From positions 2,914,001 through 2,978,000 of the forward strand of contig PQWQ01000006.1 of NCBI GenBank assembly GCA_002943765.1: DNA of 64,000 bases. The letters run 5' to 3'. Shown here piece after piece: positions 51,389 to 63,135 of the stretch. The position numbers were made by a program, and so were the translations under genes. Source of the DNA: Psoroptes ovis. Its lineage: Eukaryota > Arthropoda > Arachnida > Sarcoptiformes > Psoroptidae. The stretch's first letter is position 1. Each line of letters begins with the position of its first letter. The notes under the pieces are model-generated. The model searched no databases. It worked only from the letters and a program-made list of their open reading frames with translations, and was not told where the DNA came from.

Positions 51389-52319
51389 AAAAAAAACAAT
51401 GATAATAATATTCGACATTAAAAAGAATGTTTTTGTTGTTTTTCTTTTTTGAACATATTTCATTTTCATATTATCACCCCAAAATTATAATGATTTTGAA
51501 CATTTAATCAAATTACTATTAATAATAATATCAGCATTGAATGAGAAAATTATTCATAGAAACAAATGATGAAAGCAAAAACTATCCACGAAAATTTTAT
51601 TGTTTTTCTTTTTTTCTCATTACACTTTGAATCTTCATCAAAATTGATAAACCTAAATTTGATTTCAATTATTCACTTGATAAATTTGTATCAAACATTT
51701 CAGAAAGAAAGAACCAAAAAACAAGTCCAAAACTTTTGAAATTAAATTTCATCTAAAACAAAAAAATAATGATTGAAATTATTCTTTGGCCATATCCAAC
51801 ATGAAAAATTCATTGACCCACACACACACACATAGACCGACACACACCCATGCATGCATGCAAACACATATACCAATCGATACAAATAATTATTATACCA
51901 AAATCGATTATACATTGAAATTTGGATATTTTATCAACATTTCGACAAAAATAATTTCATGTTTTTTCTTCTATATGTGTGTTGAATTGAAATAATACAT
52001 TTGTTCCAAAAGCGAATTGCGAAAGCGAAAAAAACGGGATAATAAAAAATTTTAATGATTTAAAAAAATGAATGAAAGTTTTTTAATTGGATCAAAATTG
52101 ATAATTTAATGCAAAATAATAGAAAGAAAAAAAATATAATTAAAAGTTAATAGTAATACTGTGTGTATATTTGATACAAATTGTATAAAAAAGTGGTGAA
52201 TTTCGGGTAAGATTTTTGTTTGTTTTCTTTGTATGAAATTTTGATCAAAGTACGTTCAAATTTTTGTGTAAAAATTTTTTCAATAAATTTTGTTTTTTGG
52301 ATGTATCATACTTGATTGA
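51389..52319. other. Convergent intergenic region, Rab3 to KMT5A
   Basis: 931 bp of AT-rich 3' flank. A CA-rich stretch at 51818-51850 is followed by an ATGCATGCATG run. Nothing else was recognised. Confidence 0.55.
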
Positions 52320-53416
52320 TCATGTTGTTGTTAACCATGGATGTGATTTGATTGCCATTGGATCACGTTCACCATAATCATATAATATTTCTTCATTAAT
52401 TTCAATATCACGTAATGCAATAAATATTAAATGTGGACGTTTATTATATTCAAATATTTTTGTTTTACAATTCGGTGATTTTCTTGAATGATTTATTAAA
52501 CGGCCATAACGATTGGTTGGCTTTGTTGCATCGACACACCAAATAGTTTGTTGCCAATTGAAATAATACATGTAGCAACCTTCTTGATTTTGTGCATATT
52601 GTAATTCGCGTTTCTGTCGAAAGAAAAATTTAAAAATTAATGATTTAATGCTTTCAATTTTTATTTGGATTCAATTACTTTTGCTAAATTTATATCAATC
52701 AAATCACCGCTATATTCACATATGAATGAACCTTTACGTATCGGTAATCTTGCGATGATTGCCTTTCCTTTTGATGGAAATTCTGTCACCGCTAAATAGT
52801 CGATTGGATCGATTTGTTTCGAAATACAATCAATGATACGCTGATTGAATGCTTCTTGATTAAGTTTTGCTGCCATCAAACGTCTTGAAACGATTGGAAA
52901 ATAATTCGTAATCACATTAGCCGCTTGTGCTGTTTGTTGATTATTTTTTTTCGTTAATCGATTGGATTTTTTCTTGTCACAATTATTATTATTATTATTA
53001 TTATCATCACATTTCACTATTTTTATTACTCTTCTTGAATTCATCAATTTTGATTCATCATTTTCCTTGATTATCGGAATATTTTCCGATTCTTCTTCAT
53101 CATTATTCTCGATCTTTATTTTTAATTTTGACGTTTTGGCTGTTGAGTACAGCCTTTTACGCCTTCTACGTTTTCGTGGCAATGGTTTGTTTATTGATTG
53201 TCTTTGTTGATTTTTAATCGTACCACTCTTTGTTTCTATTTCATTCGGTTGTGGTTGCTGCTGTAACAAAGTATCATCATCATTCTTGATTTGTTTTTTA
53301 CAATTTGAATTCTTGATTTGTTTCTTTTGTCTATTACCATTATTATCGTTAATATTGCAGCAATCATTATCATCTTCGAATTTCATGGTACCATTTACGA
53401 TCGATGATTTATTCAT
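52320..53416 (-). CDS. KMT5A: Histone H4K20 monomethyltransferase (PR-Set7/SET8)
   Basis: Two exons (53416-52679, 52613-52320) give 343 aa. The enzyme monomethylates histone H4 lysine 20 and supports S-phase progression and chromosome compaction. The C-terminal ~130 residues are the SET domain: GKAIIARLPIRKGSFICEYSGDLI, then KRELQYAQNQEGCYMYYF, CVDATKPTNRYGRLINHS, HLIFIALRDI and the catalytic EEILYDYG, ending HPWL as in orthologues. The N-terminal ~175 residues are Lys/Asn/Asp-rich with basic clusters (KPLPRKRRRRKR). Just before the SET domain, VITNYFPIVSRRLMAAKL aligns with the LTDFYPVRRSSRKSKAEL region of human SET8, which holds a PCNA-dependent degron. It diverges from TMEM147, 500 bp between starts. 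Confidence 0.95.
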
Positions 53417-53916
53417 TTTATTCTATTTTGAAAGTATGATTTGTGGGAAAGCCTGGAATATCAATGTTTATATGCCAAATATTCGTAAAAAAAGCTCCCC
53501 CGCAATTATCATAACAGATAGACTTAATGATGGTAATAAAATTATTGTTGTTTTCGGAATAGAGTTCAAAAAACAACAATAATTTTTCAACGGTTTTCAT
53601 TTTTTTTCTGTTTTTGTTTTGATATTTGTACGCACGCTCTTAGCTTATTAGCCTGCAGGTTTAGTGAACCTCGTCACTTATTTTTTTCTAATTCACATTT
53701 TCAATGAGAGGTTATCCCTATTGGGTTGAAATAGCTTGTTGGGTACAAATAGGCACCTCATATAAAAACGAAGTACACTACAGCCATCTGGTCACTGTTC
53801 AATATTATTTCATCCGCGCAGCAACGAAATGTGTTTGGTCATTTCGCGATTAAAAACAAACAAAATCAAATTTAATTCGATTTTATTGGCCTGAAAAACT
53901 CCTCAAAAAATTCAAA
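53417..53916. promoter_or_regulatory. Bidirectional promoter region, KMT5A / TMEM147
   Basis: A 500 bp gap between divergent start codons with a distinctly less AT-rich patch at 53630-53830. Facing TMEM147, TATAAAA (53761-53767) lies 33 bp before a TCACTG initiator-like site (53792-53797), preceded by a GCCATCT element. A partial inverted repeat (ATGAGAGGT...CCTATT at about 53704-53721, and AATAGGCACCTCAT at 53748-53761) surrounds GGGTTG/GGGTAC motifs. The sites are inferred from consensus only. Confidence 0.5.
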
Positions 53917-54593
53917 ATGACTTTTTATCATTTCGTTAATTGTGTTCTGTTAACGTTCGGACCACCTGTTATTCTTTATCGTTTTTCTGTTATGTCAGTA
54001 TTTGAATTTTAATCAAAATTATTAAAATTTGTCAGATTAATAGATTAAGTAAAAACTCTCATTAATTTTCTATTTTTCTTTGATTTAGTTCTGAATATGG
54101 GACATTGATGCGTGTAGTGATCGGTTCCGTAGCATATATTCTTACACAAATGAGTAAAATGTTAATTATCGCCGGTTTAATTAATTTAACTAGTTTTTGG
54201 GATCATTTAATTGATTGTTTTGGTCTTTATTATTCGATGATTAATTATCAAAAACCATCGGTAGCATCAGTCAAGATTTTGAGCACTGCTTTAGGTTGGA
54301 CTGTAACCGAATTCACGCGCTTAGTTAATTTTTATATAAATGCACGTTCATTACAATTTGATTGGCACCATTTATCGATTGCATGTGGTGCAAATATTGA
54401 TCTGATACAAAATATTTGTCTATGTACATTGTTATGGCATTGGAATCGTAAATTCAATAAATTGTATTTACTATTGATCGTCAGCTACATTCTATTAATA
54501 TCAACAATCGAATTCAATGTCATTAATCGCATTGGTTTAGTTTTAACATTTGGTTTATTATCAATAACAATTTTAAATGTGAATGAAAAATAA
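53917..54593 (+). CDS. TMEM147: TMEM147, ER multipass translocon (BOS complex) subunit
   Basis: Two exons (53917-53993, 54089-54593) give 193 aa. TMEM147 pairs with Nicalin and NOMO at the ER Sec61 translocon and assists multipass membrane-protein insertion. The N-terminus MTFYHFVNCVLLTFGPPVILY aligns with [21 protein letters not shown], followed by SEYGT (SEYNA in human). The conserved central ALGWTVTEFTRL...ARSLQFDWHHL matches ALGWATAELIMS...ARGIEFDWKYI. Seven hydrophobic segments are expected, and the protein is about 30 residues shorter than human. AATAAA at 54646-54651 is a likely poly(A) signal. It converges on the next gene. Confidence 0.9.
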
Positions 54594-54702
54594 TGATTTA
54601 AAATTGCTTTTCAATTTAAAAAATTAATAATTTACAATTTTTGTCAATAAAATGATTGAAACTTTTATAAAATCAGAAATTTGAATTTTGATATTAGAAA
54701 AA

Positions 54703-55239
54703 TTATTTACAATTTAAACACAATGCGATATTGAAATCATGATAATCATTTGCATATGATTTGATTGAACATAGACTGCAATAATATTGTTTACATTTGA
54801 TACATAATTGTTGACAATTATTACAAATTTTTTGTCTACAAAAATCACAATAATCATTGAATGGATCATTTGGAATTGTTTGTTTACATTGATGACAATA
54901 AGTTATCGATTTATTATCATTCTTAAGTATTTCCATTGAATTTGTGTGAGATGTCATCGATGTGAATGGATCTGTCAAAAGAGGGCAAAAAAATTGATGA
55001 ATTTTCTTAATCATTTCAATAAATCTTTTCAAAGAAAAATGAAACTTACTTATTCGAACTAAATCAGCTGGAAATTGTTTCAATAATTGATTTCTGTTTC
55101 GTTGTTTTTTAACGAAGGAATTTTCAAACAACATTGATGTCGCCGCTGATAAACATGATAATTTATTATTCTCTCCATTTGGATAATTGTCATTGTCATC
55201 ATCAGTATTGATGTCATCGAAATTTCTCTTTAAAGTCAT
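54703..55239 (-). CDS. Siva-like cysteine-rich zinc-binding protein
   Basis: Two exons (55239-55050, 54971-54703) give 152 aa. The C-terminal half has an evenly spaced cysteine array, CHQC...CDFC...CNNC...CIKC...CSLC...CLNC, ending at the terminus. This spacing and the final CxxC resemble the C-terminal zinc-binding region of Siva (CSSC...CGQC...CGQC...CWGC...CTLC...CTSC), a metazoan apoptosis-related adaptor. The N-terminal half is Asp/Asn-rich and not alignable with confidence; MTLKR could correspond to MPKRS. The 78 nt intron is a multiple of three with no in-frame stop, so an unspliced form would still encode protein. Another small zinc-ribbon family remains possible. Confidence 0.6.
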   Translation of the reverse strand: MTLKRNFDDINTDDDNDNYPNGENNKLSCLSAATSMLFENSFVKKQRNRNQLLKQFPADLVRISKFHFSLKRFIEMIKKIHQFFCPLLTDPFTSMTSHTNSMEILKNDNKSITYCHQCKQTIPNDPFNDYCDFCRQKICNNCQQLCIKCKQYYCSLCSIKSYANDYHDFNIALCLNCK

Positions 55240-57090
55240 ATTTTTTGTTTTGGATTAAAAAAACAATTTTCAAATGAAGAAATTGTTGAAATTGAATTTC
55301 ATTAATCGCAATATTTTTATGTTTCTTCGTCCAAAAACAAAATTTAATAATCCATGTTTCGTAAATCTGATATATCAAGCAACAAACACAGGCATAAAAA
55401 TTCATTCAAAAATAAATGACGCTTTTTGCCACTACCTCGATGATATTTTTCATTTCAAAAATCATCATCATATTTGAAAAAAAAACAAGAAGCAAATGTG
55501 ATAACTAAACAAACACTGGCTAAGCTCAAAGATATTTTGGAGAAAAATGAATGAAAATCGAGTTTTGTTTTCAATTTAATTTTAATTTATTTACAAACAA
55601 AAAAATAAATGTGAAAACAAATGAAATGAAAAATTATTAACATTTTAAATTTTTGTGTCCAAAAAAATAAAAACAAAACACATTTTCATTCATTCAGTTT
55701 TTTTGGCCGACAATTTTTGAATTTTTCCTATTTTGCCTGTAAAAATTTCAATACAAAACATGGTATGTATTTTTTCTTATTTAATTTTTCGTATTGTCCA
55801 CATTATTCATCGGTCAAACATGATTATGATGTTTGAAGTTGAAATTGAGCTTTGTTCAATATTTTCAGTAATTTTTCATTTTTAAAGAGTCTAAATTGCT
55901 TTGAACGATTATTGAATTATTGATAATAATAATAATAATAATTGAAAATGATCCAAACATGTGTAAACAACAACAACAATTATATCTGGATTAAATAAAC
56001 AACAAGAAGAAAAGAATTTTTGTTATCATTGAAATAATGATTTTTCTTATTTTTGTTTATTTAATGCAGAATTTTCTCGTTATCATCAATATATATTGAA
56101 TATTATTAAATAAATAGTAATGAAAGGGAAAATGTGCCCAACAATAAACATATGAACACAACAGATGAACAACTAATACAGCAGCAAATGTTAATGATAA
56201 TAACAACAATAATAATGAAAATCAAAAATGCACTCTCAGTACGAAAATTTTCTTCAAAAACATGTATATATCAGATAGAGAGACTATCAGAGAATGAATT
56301 GAATGTTTTTGAAATAAACATCGTGTGATATATGTGTGTGGATGGATAAATAGATGGATAGACAGATAGATAATTTGAGAAGAAAGAGAGGAAGAATAAG
56401 AGAAATTTGAAACTGAATTTTTTAAACCAAGAAAATGAGATTGAAATTATGAAATTTATTTTTTATCAAAAATTTTAAAAAATGTAAAACAATCAATATT
56501 TTAATCAATTTTAATTGAATTTTAATTTCAATCTTTTAATTTTATTTTGATTTTGATGATGATAACAATTATGATCATTGAAAAAAAAAGGTTTCATTCT
56601 CTTTTAAACGAAATAAAATTAATGCGAAAAAAAATAAATGAATGAAGTCAGACATTTTTCCTTTAAAAAAATTGTTTATCAGATAATGAAATGTTTATTA
56701 TTCATATTTTCAATCATCATCATGGATTGTACATTATGATTAATTGAAAATTGATTAGCTTTGATATTTTCATTCATTCGTGTATATTATGTTTCATGTC
56801 ATATTTCTCTCAATTCAATAGTCTTCATATCAAATGTTTATTTAGGTAAATAATCAAATAAATAAATTATGATAATCTCTTGTTTATAATAACAAGTGTA
56901 TAAATATGTGTTAAATAATAATTTTAATACATGAAAATATGTATTAATTATGAAAAATTATTAATTATTAATGCTGTTAAATCATAATTCAAAAGTATTA
57001 GAAAAATATTAGTGTGTGTTTGTGCATGAATATTTTTTCATTTCATTTCTTCTTAAATTTCTATATCATTATCAATATTATTACATAATC

Positions 57091-57126
57091 AACAACAACA
57101 ACAACAACAGCAGCAGCAGCAGCAGC
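57091..57126. repeat. Compound (AAC)n(AGC)n microsatellite
   Basis: Six AAC-type units pass directly into six CAG/AGC units. It is non-coding as far as can be judged. Confidence 0.9.
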
Positions 57127-57894
57127 TTCAACAGAAAAATTAATTACATTAAACACACGACAACATTATTCATTTATTTATTAGTATAATTCATTCATTT
57201 ATTCATTAATATCATTATTATTATTATTATGATGATTAGGTAAAAACAAAATGAATTTCATTTATTGATCATTATTATTCAAGCTTTTTATATGTTGAAT
57301 GTATGTGTATTTGTGTTCAAATGAATGAAATGAAATGAAAAAAAACTAAACATGTTGTTGTTGTTGTTGTTTGTTATTTCTTTCAAATCATCATCGCAAT
57401 TTTTCGTAAATAAAAATGAAGATATTTTCATATATATAAAAGTTTACATTTCAAATAAAATATATACAACAAGACAACAACAACACCATACATATTATCG
57501 AAAAATAATGTTAATAATAATGATGAACGATGAACGAAAATGATGATGAATTTATTTTCATTTTCTTCTTCTTCATTTATGTTGATTCGTCGCTGTTGTA
57601 ATCATTTATATTTTCTATCATTTTATTTTATAATTTTCTAAATATTTTGAAAATGAAATGAAAAAATCATTAAAAAAAACATAATAGTTGATGATGGTGG
57701 TGATGTTGTTGTTGTTGTCGATAATGATGATGATGATGAATGGTGGTATGTTGTGTCAGTGTTTTGTGTGTGTGTGTTTTATAGTCAATATACAATTTCG
57801 TTTTTTACCATTAAAATTTTCTTTTAATTCATTTTTTTATTTCTTAGTAAATAATGACATACACACATTGATTTCAAAGTTTGTTTGTATTCCT

Positions 57895-57919
57895 GTGTGT
57901 GTGTGTGTGTGTGTGTGTT
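57895..57919. repeat. (GT)n microsatellite
   Basis: A tract of about 12 GT units. Confidence 0.85.
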
Positions 57920-57987
57920 TGTGCTTTCATTTGCTTTGATATGATTATCATCCTTACAAAATTCAATTCATTCAATCATAATTCAAA

Positions 57988-58009
57988 TGATGATGATGAT
58001 GATGATGAT
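57988..58009. repeat. (TGA)7 microsatellite
   Basis: A perfect TGA/GAT tract of 22 bp. Confidence 0.85.
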
Positions 58010-58568
58010 TACAATTCATAGAATATGAATATGTTTGTGTATTTACATTGAAAAAAAAGAAGAATGGAAATGAAAACAAAGAAAGTTTGGAAAGCAATGT
58101 AAAGCATGAAAACACGCCAGAATATTTTATATTTTTTTTGCCGAAAAAAAATAAAACAAAATATTCAAATCATTGATCATTGACAAATGATAAACGAACA
58201 TTTAAAACTAAACAACAATGATTATCCATTGTTGTCGATCAAATTTTTTTTGATTGCATTATTTTATCTCATTCAAATTATATTTGAAAATTTTGAAATA
58301 AATGCAGTGAGAATGAAATAATAATCATGATAATGAATAATGAAAACAATAATGTAAACAAATTTTAATTGTGATTTTGTGATTATATTATGATTATGAT
58401 GTGATAATGAAATAATCACCAAATTTTTATTATTGTTATTGTTATCATTATTTGATTGCATTTATATTGAATTATATTCACTTTTTCCGAAATTTCGAAT
58501 ACAGAAATTTTGCAGTGTTTTGATAATTTGATTCAAAACAAAATGATGATGTATTGATGATTTTCTGA

Positions 58569-58588
58569 TTTTTTTTTTTTTTTTTTTT
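58569..58588. repeat. Poly(T) tract (20)
   Basis: An uninterrupted run of 20 T. Confidence 0.95.
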
Positions 58589-59101
58589 GAATTGAACATG
58601 GAGTCGAAAGTATGTAATGTTAATATATGCAACACTTTTGCAATGAAATTTTGCATGATCAAATAAATTGAAAATTTTTTCCAATCGTTTTATGATTATC
58701 AATCTCATTCGTTTGTTTGATTTAAAAGCACAAAAAAAGAGTTGCGATTCATATTTTAAACCACGTTTTTTAGCTATTTTTGTCAATGAATCGATGAATG
58801 ATGCCAATGTCTCCTGATTTATTGAATTTCGAAATCTAAATCATGAATGATCAATGAATTTATGTTTTTCTCCTCAATTTCAGATAACATTCTACTAAAC
58901 AATCACCGGAAAAAAATTGCGATTAAAAATGCATCATAAATTTTGTGTGAAACAATTTTCAAATCAAAAAAGCATATATAATGATTGACATATTTGAATC
59001 ATCGTAAAAAATATTTTCCAAAATATTGGAAACCAATTCATGTGTGAACAAATGACTGAATTTTTAATTAGAATAGCATCATCAACAAGGTTCAATAAAA
59101 A

Positions 59102-62100
59102 ATGAAGAAGAAATTATTGAAAATAATCATTATTATATTGAATATTCTTGTTGACATAACAATGATAGCTCAATCATGTTCATATACAGATAAATTTGGC
59201 AGTAAGTATTTATTTTTTGTATTCAATGATTTATTTGTTTTATTTCATTTATTACACTTATTTTATAGATCTTTATCCATCGGTAACCGAAGTAGAAGTT
59301 GGCGAAGAAATAGTTTTCAATTGTACATTAACTGAAAAATATGTTGATGATGGTACAATTAATTTAAGAAATGTATTTTTTACATTCAATGAAGAACCAA
59401 TCGATTCGAAATATGTAAATACAATTGATCCATATACATTACAATTGAAGATTGACAATGTAACTATTGATAATAGTGGATATTATTCATGTAAATTTAA
59501 TAAAACAAAAACTAATGAAACAATTGCAATATGTTATAGCGATGGTAAAGTTGGATGTATGTGGAAATTTTTCTTGTTTTGAAATTTGAATTGAAAATTA
59601 TTTTATGATTTTCTCAATCTATAGACAAACCATTAAATGTTACTGATTTTCAATGTATATATTATTATCAAGAAAAATTATCTTGTTCATGGACTAAGCC
59701 ATATAATCCGTTCGACACTAATTATTCACTATATCATTATTATGAAGCTGAAATAAAGTAACTAATTTATTTTTTTGCAATAATTTCAGATTTTTAACTT
59801 TTTCTAATTTAATTGAAAAATAGTGAAAAGAAACCTTGTGGTCATGTTATCAATGATGATGAATACAATAGACAGCATTGTTATTGGAATACTTCACATC
59901 CTGTTTCGATCAACACTGATCATTATTTTTTAGAATTAGAAGGTTCAAATCAATTGGGTACAAATAAACAATCATTTTACTTTGATCAAAAATCAATTAC
60001 ACGTTTACCGCCACCACGTTTAAAATCAATCAAATCAGAACAATTTATTAATAATACTTATTTGCAATGGACACCGCCAAAACATTTGATTTTAGATGAA
60101 AAATTAAAGAATCTCATAGTATATCGAATAGATATTATTAATAATGGTCAAATAATTAATACAAATTATTATAATCCTTATGAAAAACATAAACGTGATA
60201 ATGATCATAATGTCAGATATGAAATCGATAACTTACGGCCATATACAAATTATCGTTTCAATATTAGTTGTCGAATTGATCATTATAATAATCCATATTG
60301 GAGTGATACAATCTCAATTGATATACAAACCGATCCAGATAGTAAGTTTTTTTGTGTATGTGGATTAATTAATGAATCTAATTTTTGCTAAATCATAATT
60401 GATAGTTCCTGTAATCATACCATTCATAACTGATGAGTCATTTGAAATTGTAGAAAATAATGAACAAGAAAGAAAAGTCATAATATACTGGGAGCCTATT
60501 CCAGATAATGAAAAAAATGGACCTCATTTTGAATATTTAATCATTTATAATGAAGAAAAAGCTGACCAAATAAGTTTAGTTAATCAAACAACGCCATTTA
60601 CAAATATCACGTTAACATTGAGACGTGATAAAGCATATTTGATACGAATTTATTCAAAAAATTCAATCGGTTCGTCACTGAATTATGCAAAATTCCACTT
60701 GCCCAAAGAAAACAATATATTATGGCATAATCATCAAAATAGAGATAATATTGCGAATAATATTGAAGTAATAATGAATGATGATAGAGAATATGAATTA
60801 GACTGGTCAACTGCAATTAATGATGATTCTACAATCTCGATCAAAGACTATGTAGTTTTTTGGTGTTTATCATTCAATAATCAATGTATAAAACCAATAA
60901 AATCTAGAAAAACTAATTCGAAGCATGAGAAAATGTTTGTCACTCAATTACCTGATCATAATCATGAATATAAAATCGGTATTGCATTCAATGATTATAA
61001 TGGGCAAACATCAGGGATCATATGGACAAAATGTCTGGCAAATATGAAAACAAAGAAAATAAATGGTTTTTATACTGATATAACAAATATTGGAAGTAAT
61101 TATGTTGATATTAATTGGAAATTATTCTGCAAGGCACAGCGTGTACTGATTAATCGTTTTGAAATTGAATATTGTCAACAAAATAAATGTCATACTGATA
61201 TTTTGAACAATAGTGAAATAAATTATCATAGATTAAATGCTTTAGAGGCTAACACTGAATATAGAATTCGTTTAATAATAAAGACACTGGCTCAAAGATC
61301 AATTTTCAATTCTAAAACAATCCGCACTAATGAAATCAATGCGACAAATGTTTTCAATCGTATAATATTATATGTTGTTTGTACAATTGTATTTATTATT
61401 CTGCTATTAATTATATTAGTGGCAACATATCGTATGTTTAAAACTGTCAAACAAAAAAATGATGATTTTACGATAAATATTGGTATGGAAGATCAATCTT
61501 TCAAAGAACAATTTCAGCTTAAATTTAATCTAAATGATAATATCAACCATAATGATAATGATAATATTCATTCATTTTACAATAACAATCGACAAGAACA
61601 AGAATTCAAAGAAACAAACATCGATAATGGCAATATTAAAAAAGAAAATAGTAATAATGTATCATCGGAATCTAGTCTGCTAGAAGAAACAAGTGATTTA
61701 ACTACAACAATGACCAATCAAATAAAATCAAACAATAGTACAAACACAATCAATAATGAAAATACGGGTTATGTTGGTAATTCGATTGCCTCAACATCAG
61801 CATCGACAGCTACAACAACTACCAATTTATTGCCCATAATTAATCATAATCACATTTCAAATAATCAACAAGCAGAAAATAACAAAAATTCAAAGAAAAA
61901 TCCATACATTAAATTATCTACAAATAGCAATGACAACAACAATAATAATGATAATAATCAATTTTGTTCATCAGATTCTGGTGTTGTTGATGATATCAAT
62001 AATTATCATCATCATGATAATTTAGAATATTTTTATAATCAAGATGAATCATCCTTACGTGAACCATTTTTACCAGCTAATAATAAAAATGGTACCATTG

Positions 62101-62537
62101 TCAGTGAAAATAAAAATAAAAATAATGGCAACAATGGTTATAATATGAAAAAGTTCTTGCCAAAAATTATGAATAATAATCTTGATACATCATTCTCATT
62201 ATTCAATAATAATCATAATAATAACAATAATAATTTTTGGTCAAAATTAAAATCATCAACATCATCTTCAATACATTCGGCACCTAATTCCAATTTATCA
62301 TCACCGAATCATCATAATAATAATGACAATAATAATAATATTGATTCATCATTATCATCAACATCAATTCATCATCAAAATAACGATATAACGAAAACGA
62401 ATAATATTAATAATAAACAACATTTACAAAAACAAGCATATGTTATGATAAAACCCAGCTCAAATTCACCAAAATTATTTCTACAACCATCACATACGAC
62501 AAATTTACCACAATCATTCAATATGAATCGAGTTTAA
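59102..62537 (+). CDS. gp130/Domeless-like class I cytokine receptor
   Basis: Five exons (59102-59201, 59269-59556, 59625-59757, 59824-60341, 60406-62537) give 1056 aa. Such receptors bind helical cytokines and signal through JAK/STAT. In order: a hydrophobic signal peptide; an Ig-like domain (about 35-128) with VFNCTL and DNSGYYSC; a cytokine-binding module whose first half has C140-x9-C150-x-W152 and a second cysteine pair C179/C193, and whose second FNIII domain ends in PYWSDTIS (W333), a degenerate WSxWS; three further FNIII-like domains to about residue 660; a single membrane helix (RIILYVVCTIVFIILLLIIL); and a cytoplasmic tail of about 370 residues rich in Asn, Ser and Gln. No clear proline-rich box 1 or YxxQ STAT site is visible. 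The layout matches vertebrate gp130. It is the best candidate here for the arthropod Domeless receptor, but orthology is inferred. Confidence 0.8.
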
Positions 62538-62676
62538 AATATTTCGACAATATTTTTTTGTATATAAATTAAAATTAAACTGTGATGGTTTTATTTAAAT
62601 ACACTTTACTCAATTTTGACAAATGACTTTTTTTTATTAATCATCGTTCAAGTCATAACTAATCATGAACAGCAAC

Positions 62677-63061
62677 TGTAATGAGAATTTTATGATTTAC
62701 GTACTTTGTGTACGGAGCGTTTTTGAAAATTATCGAATTAAAACAACCGTTAAATCGATTGAACAAAAAGTTCGATCAAAAAACCACATGCTTTTTAATA
62801 ATGAATGTAAAATTTTGATTTCAACTGATTAATGTATAATTTAATGAATGATTAACAATTTCAAACAATTACAAATTTTTTAAACAAAAGATACCGAAAA
62901 CGTAAGACACACATAACAAAAATTTATAATTTAATTTCAATGTAATTTTTCTTTTATTATTAGAATAAATAAAATATCTCTTTATGTTTGTGTGAAATAT
63001 TAACAATCAAATAACGAAAGTTTATTACGAATGAATGGTATTGTTCTTGTTTCTCACTACA
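62677..63061 (+). repeat. Candidate 5' LTR of a retrotransposon
   Basis: A 385 bp segment begins TGTAATGAGAA and ends TTCTCACTACA. These termini are inverted copies with one mismatch in 11 and have the TG...CA ends typical of LTRs. AATAAA lies within it at about 62965. It stands 74 bp before a Gag-like ORF. The 3' copy, needed to prove it, would be outside the window, and no obvious tRNA primer site was recognised just after it. Confidence 0.4.
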
Positions 63062-63135
63062 AATTTTTTATTTATTGTTAATAACGTTTAAAAAGTTGGT
63101 TTATTAAATTTGTAAAAAAAGTATTAAACGAAAAA

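Larger units (their letters stand above)
55240..59101. other. Non-coding block upstream of the cytokine-receptor gene
   Basis: About 3.9 kb, AT-rich, with the densest set of microsatellites in the window and no exon chain that I can support. It probably contains the promoters of the Siva-like gene (left end) and the receptor gene (right end). Confidence 0.55.

Noticed and set aside
51818..51850. CA-rich stretch with ATGCATGCATG considered as a regulatory or satellite element
   Set aside because: Looks like ordinary dinucleotide slippage with interruptions; nothing else supports a function.
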